Origin: JBOGFC01 sp050742155
GTDB lineage: Bacteria; Actinomycetota; Acidimicrobiia; Spongiisociales; JALYHC01
Assembly (NCBI GenBank): GCA_050742155.1
Contig: JBOGFC010000182.1
Span: forward strand, 1 to 13,437
Length of the DNA stretch: 13,437 nucleotides
Direction: 5' to 3'
The notes beneath the pieces were generated by a model. That model had not been told where the DNA came from. It did not search any database and was given only the letters and a program-made list of their open reading frames with translations. Within the stretch, counting starts at the first letter, position 1, and each line of letters begins with the position of its first letter. Position numbers and translations under genes: made by a program. This document shows, in pieces, positions 13,313 through 13,437 of the stretch.

Positions 13313-13437
13313 ATGGCCGTGAGCAGCCTGCGCTCGGTGATCGACGAGCTGCGGACAACGGACTTCGGGACCATGTCCGACCAGCAGGTGGAGGACGGCC
13401 TGGTGGAGATCATCGGAGTCGCCGAGTCGCTCGAGGC
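13313..13437 (+). CDS. Start of a DUF222 / 13E12-repeat (often HNH endonuclease) family protein, 3' end missing
   Basis: Only the first 41 codons are in the window: MAVSSLRSVIDELRTTDF, then SDQQVEDGLVEIIGVAESLEA. The pattern of a short LRSVIDEL helix, an acidic 'SDxxVxDxLxE' segment and a helix ending in SLEA resembles the N-terminus of the DUF222 proteins of actinobacteria, which frequently end in an HNH nuclease domain. The LexA box immediately upstream supports this, because mycobacterial 13E12-repeat genes are known LexA targets. ATG 13313 was chosen; GTG 13319 is in frame. The ribosome site is weak (GAGAG). The leader would be about 15 nt. Family assignment is from a short sequence and is tentative; whether an HNH domain follows cannot be seen. 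Confidence 0.6.
   Translation, partial: MAVSSLRSVIDELRTTDFGTMSDQQVEDGLVEIIGVAESLE

Noticed and set aside
13287..13322. 11-codon ORF MIKHMFESRWP before the DUF222-like gene
   Set aside because: Its start lies within the -10 box and SOS site, and it would begin upstream of the expected transcription start.
1..13437. CRISPR arrays, tRNA or rRNA genes, insertion sequences
   Set aside because: No regularly spaced direct repeats outside coding repeats, no tRNA-like cloverleaf noticed, and no transposase or integrase motif in any frame.

Overview
The window is high-GC DNA (roughly two thirds G+C by eye) with the gene order clpP - clpX - [surface-protein block] - valS - folC - ndk - start of a DUF222/13E12-type gene. 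The clpP/clpX and valS/folC/ndk neighbourhoods, the ClpP2-type serine-site sequence and a mycobacterial-type LexA box point to Actinomycetota. Thr-rich linkers ending in LPFTG, DUF11 modules and FG-GAP-like DWDGDG repeats resemble uncultured Acidimicrobiia-like lineages, but that class assignment is inference.

Layout. 1-1861: distal clpP (5' end outside the window) and clpX, 11 bp apart, encoding the ATP-dependent protease; a large inverted repeat starts at the clpX stop codon. 1862-2168: a 307-bp gap holding that repeat, a promoter and a roughly 140-nt leader that can fold in two mutually exclusive ways. 2169-7519: four consecutive secreted proteins, each with an N-terminal signal peptide and a C-terminal LPFTG, membrane helix and basic residues, so all are probably sortase substrates. 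Two of them share an approximately 130-aa module that begins with a perfect EF-hand-type calcium loop. 7658-8783: a secreted protein with a degenerate CAP domain and four and a half 47-aa calcium-type repeats; it needs one frame change to be read through. 8843-13199: valS, folC and ndk, almost touching, as a housekeeping operon. 13291-13437: a LexA-type SOS box and a possible PafBC-type promoter in front of the first 41 codons of a DUF222-like gene.

How it works together. The outer genes are core functions (proteolysis, valyl-tRNA, folate polyglutamylation, NTP balance, DNA damage response). The 6.9-kb middle block is accessory cell-surface material placed between clpX and valS, which are near neighbours in many actinobacteria. 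Most surface genes seem to have their own promoter and several are separated by hairpin terminators, so they look like individually expressed paralogous adhesin or coat proteins rather than one operon. No sortase, transposase, integrase, tRNA, CRISPR or phage gene is visible.

The points most worth a second look are the structured leader at 2043-2160, the shared CAC-N4/5-GTG dyads at the four LPFTG-gene promoters, the frameshifted CAP/repeat protein, the apparent ACG start of folC, and the overlapping SOS and PafBC-like signals at the right end.
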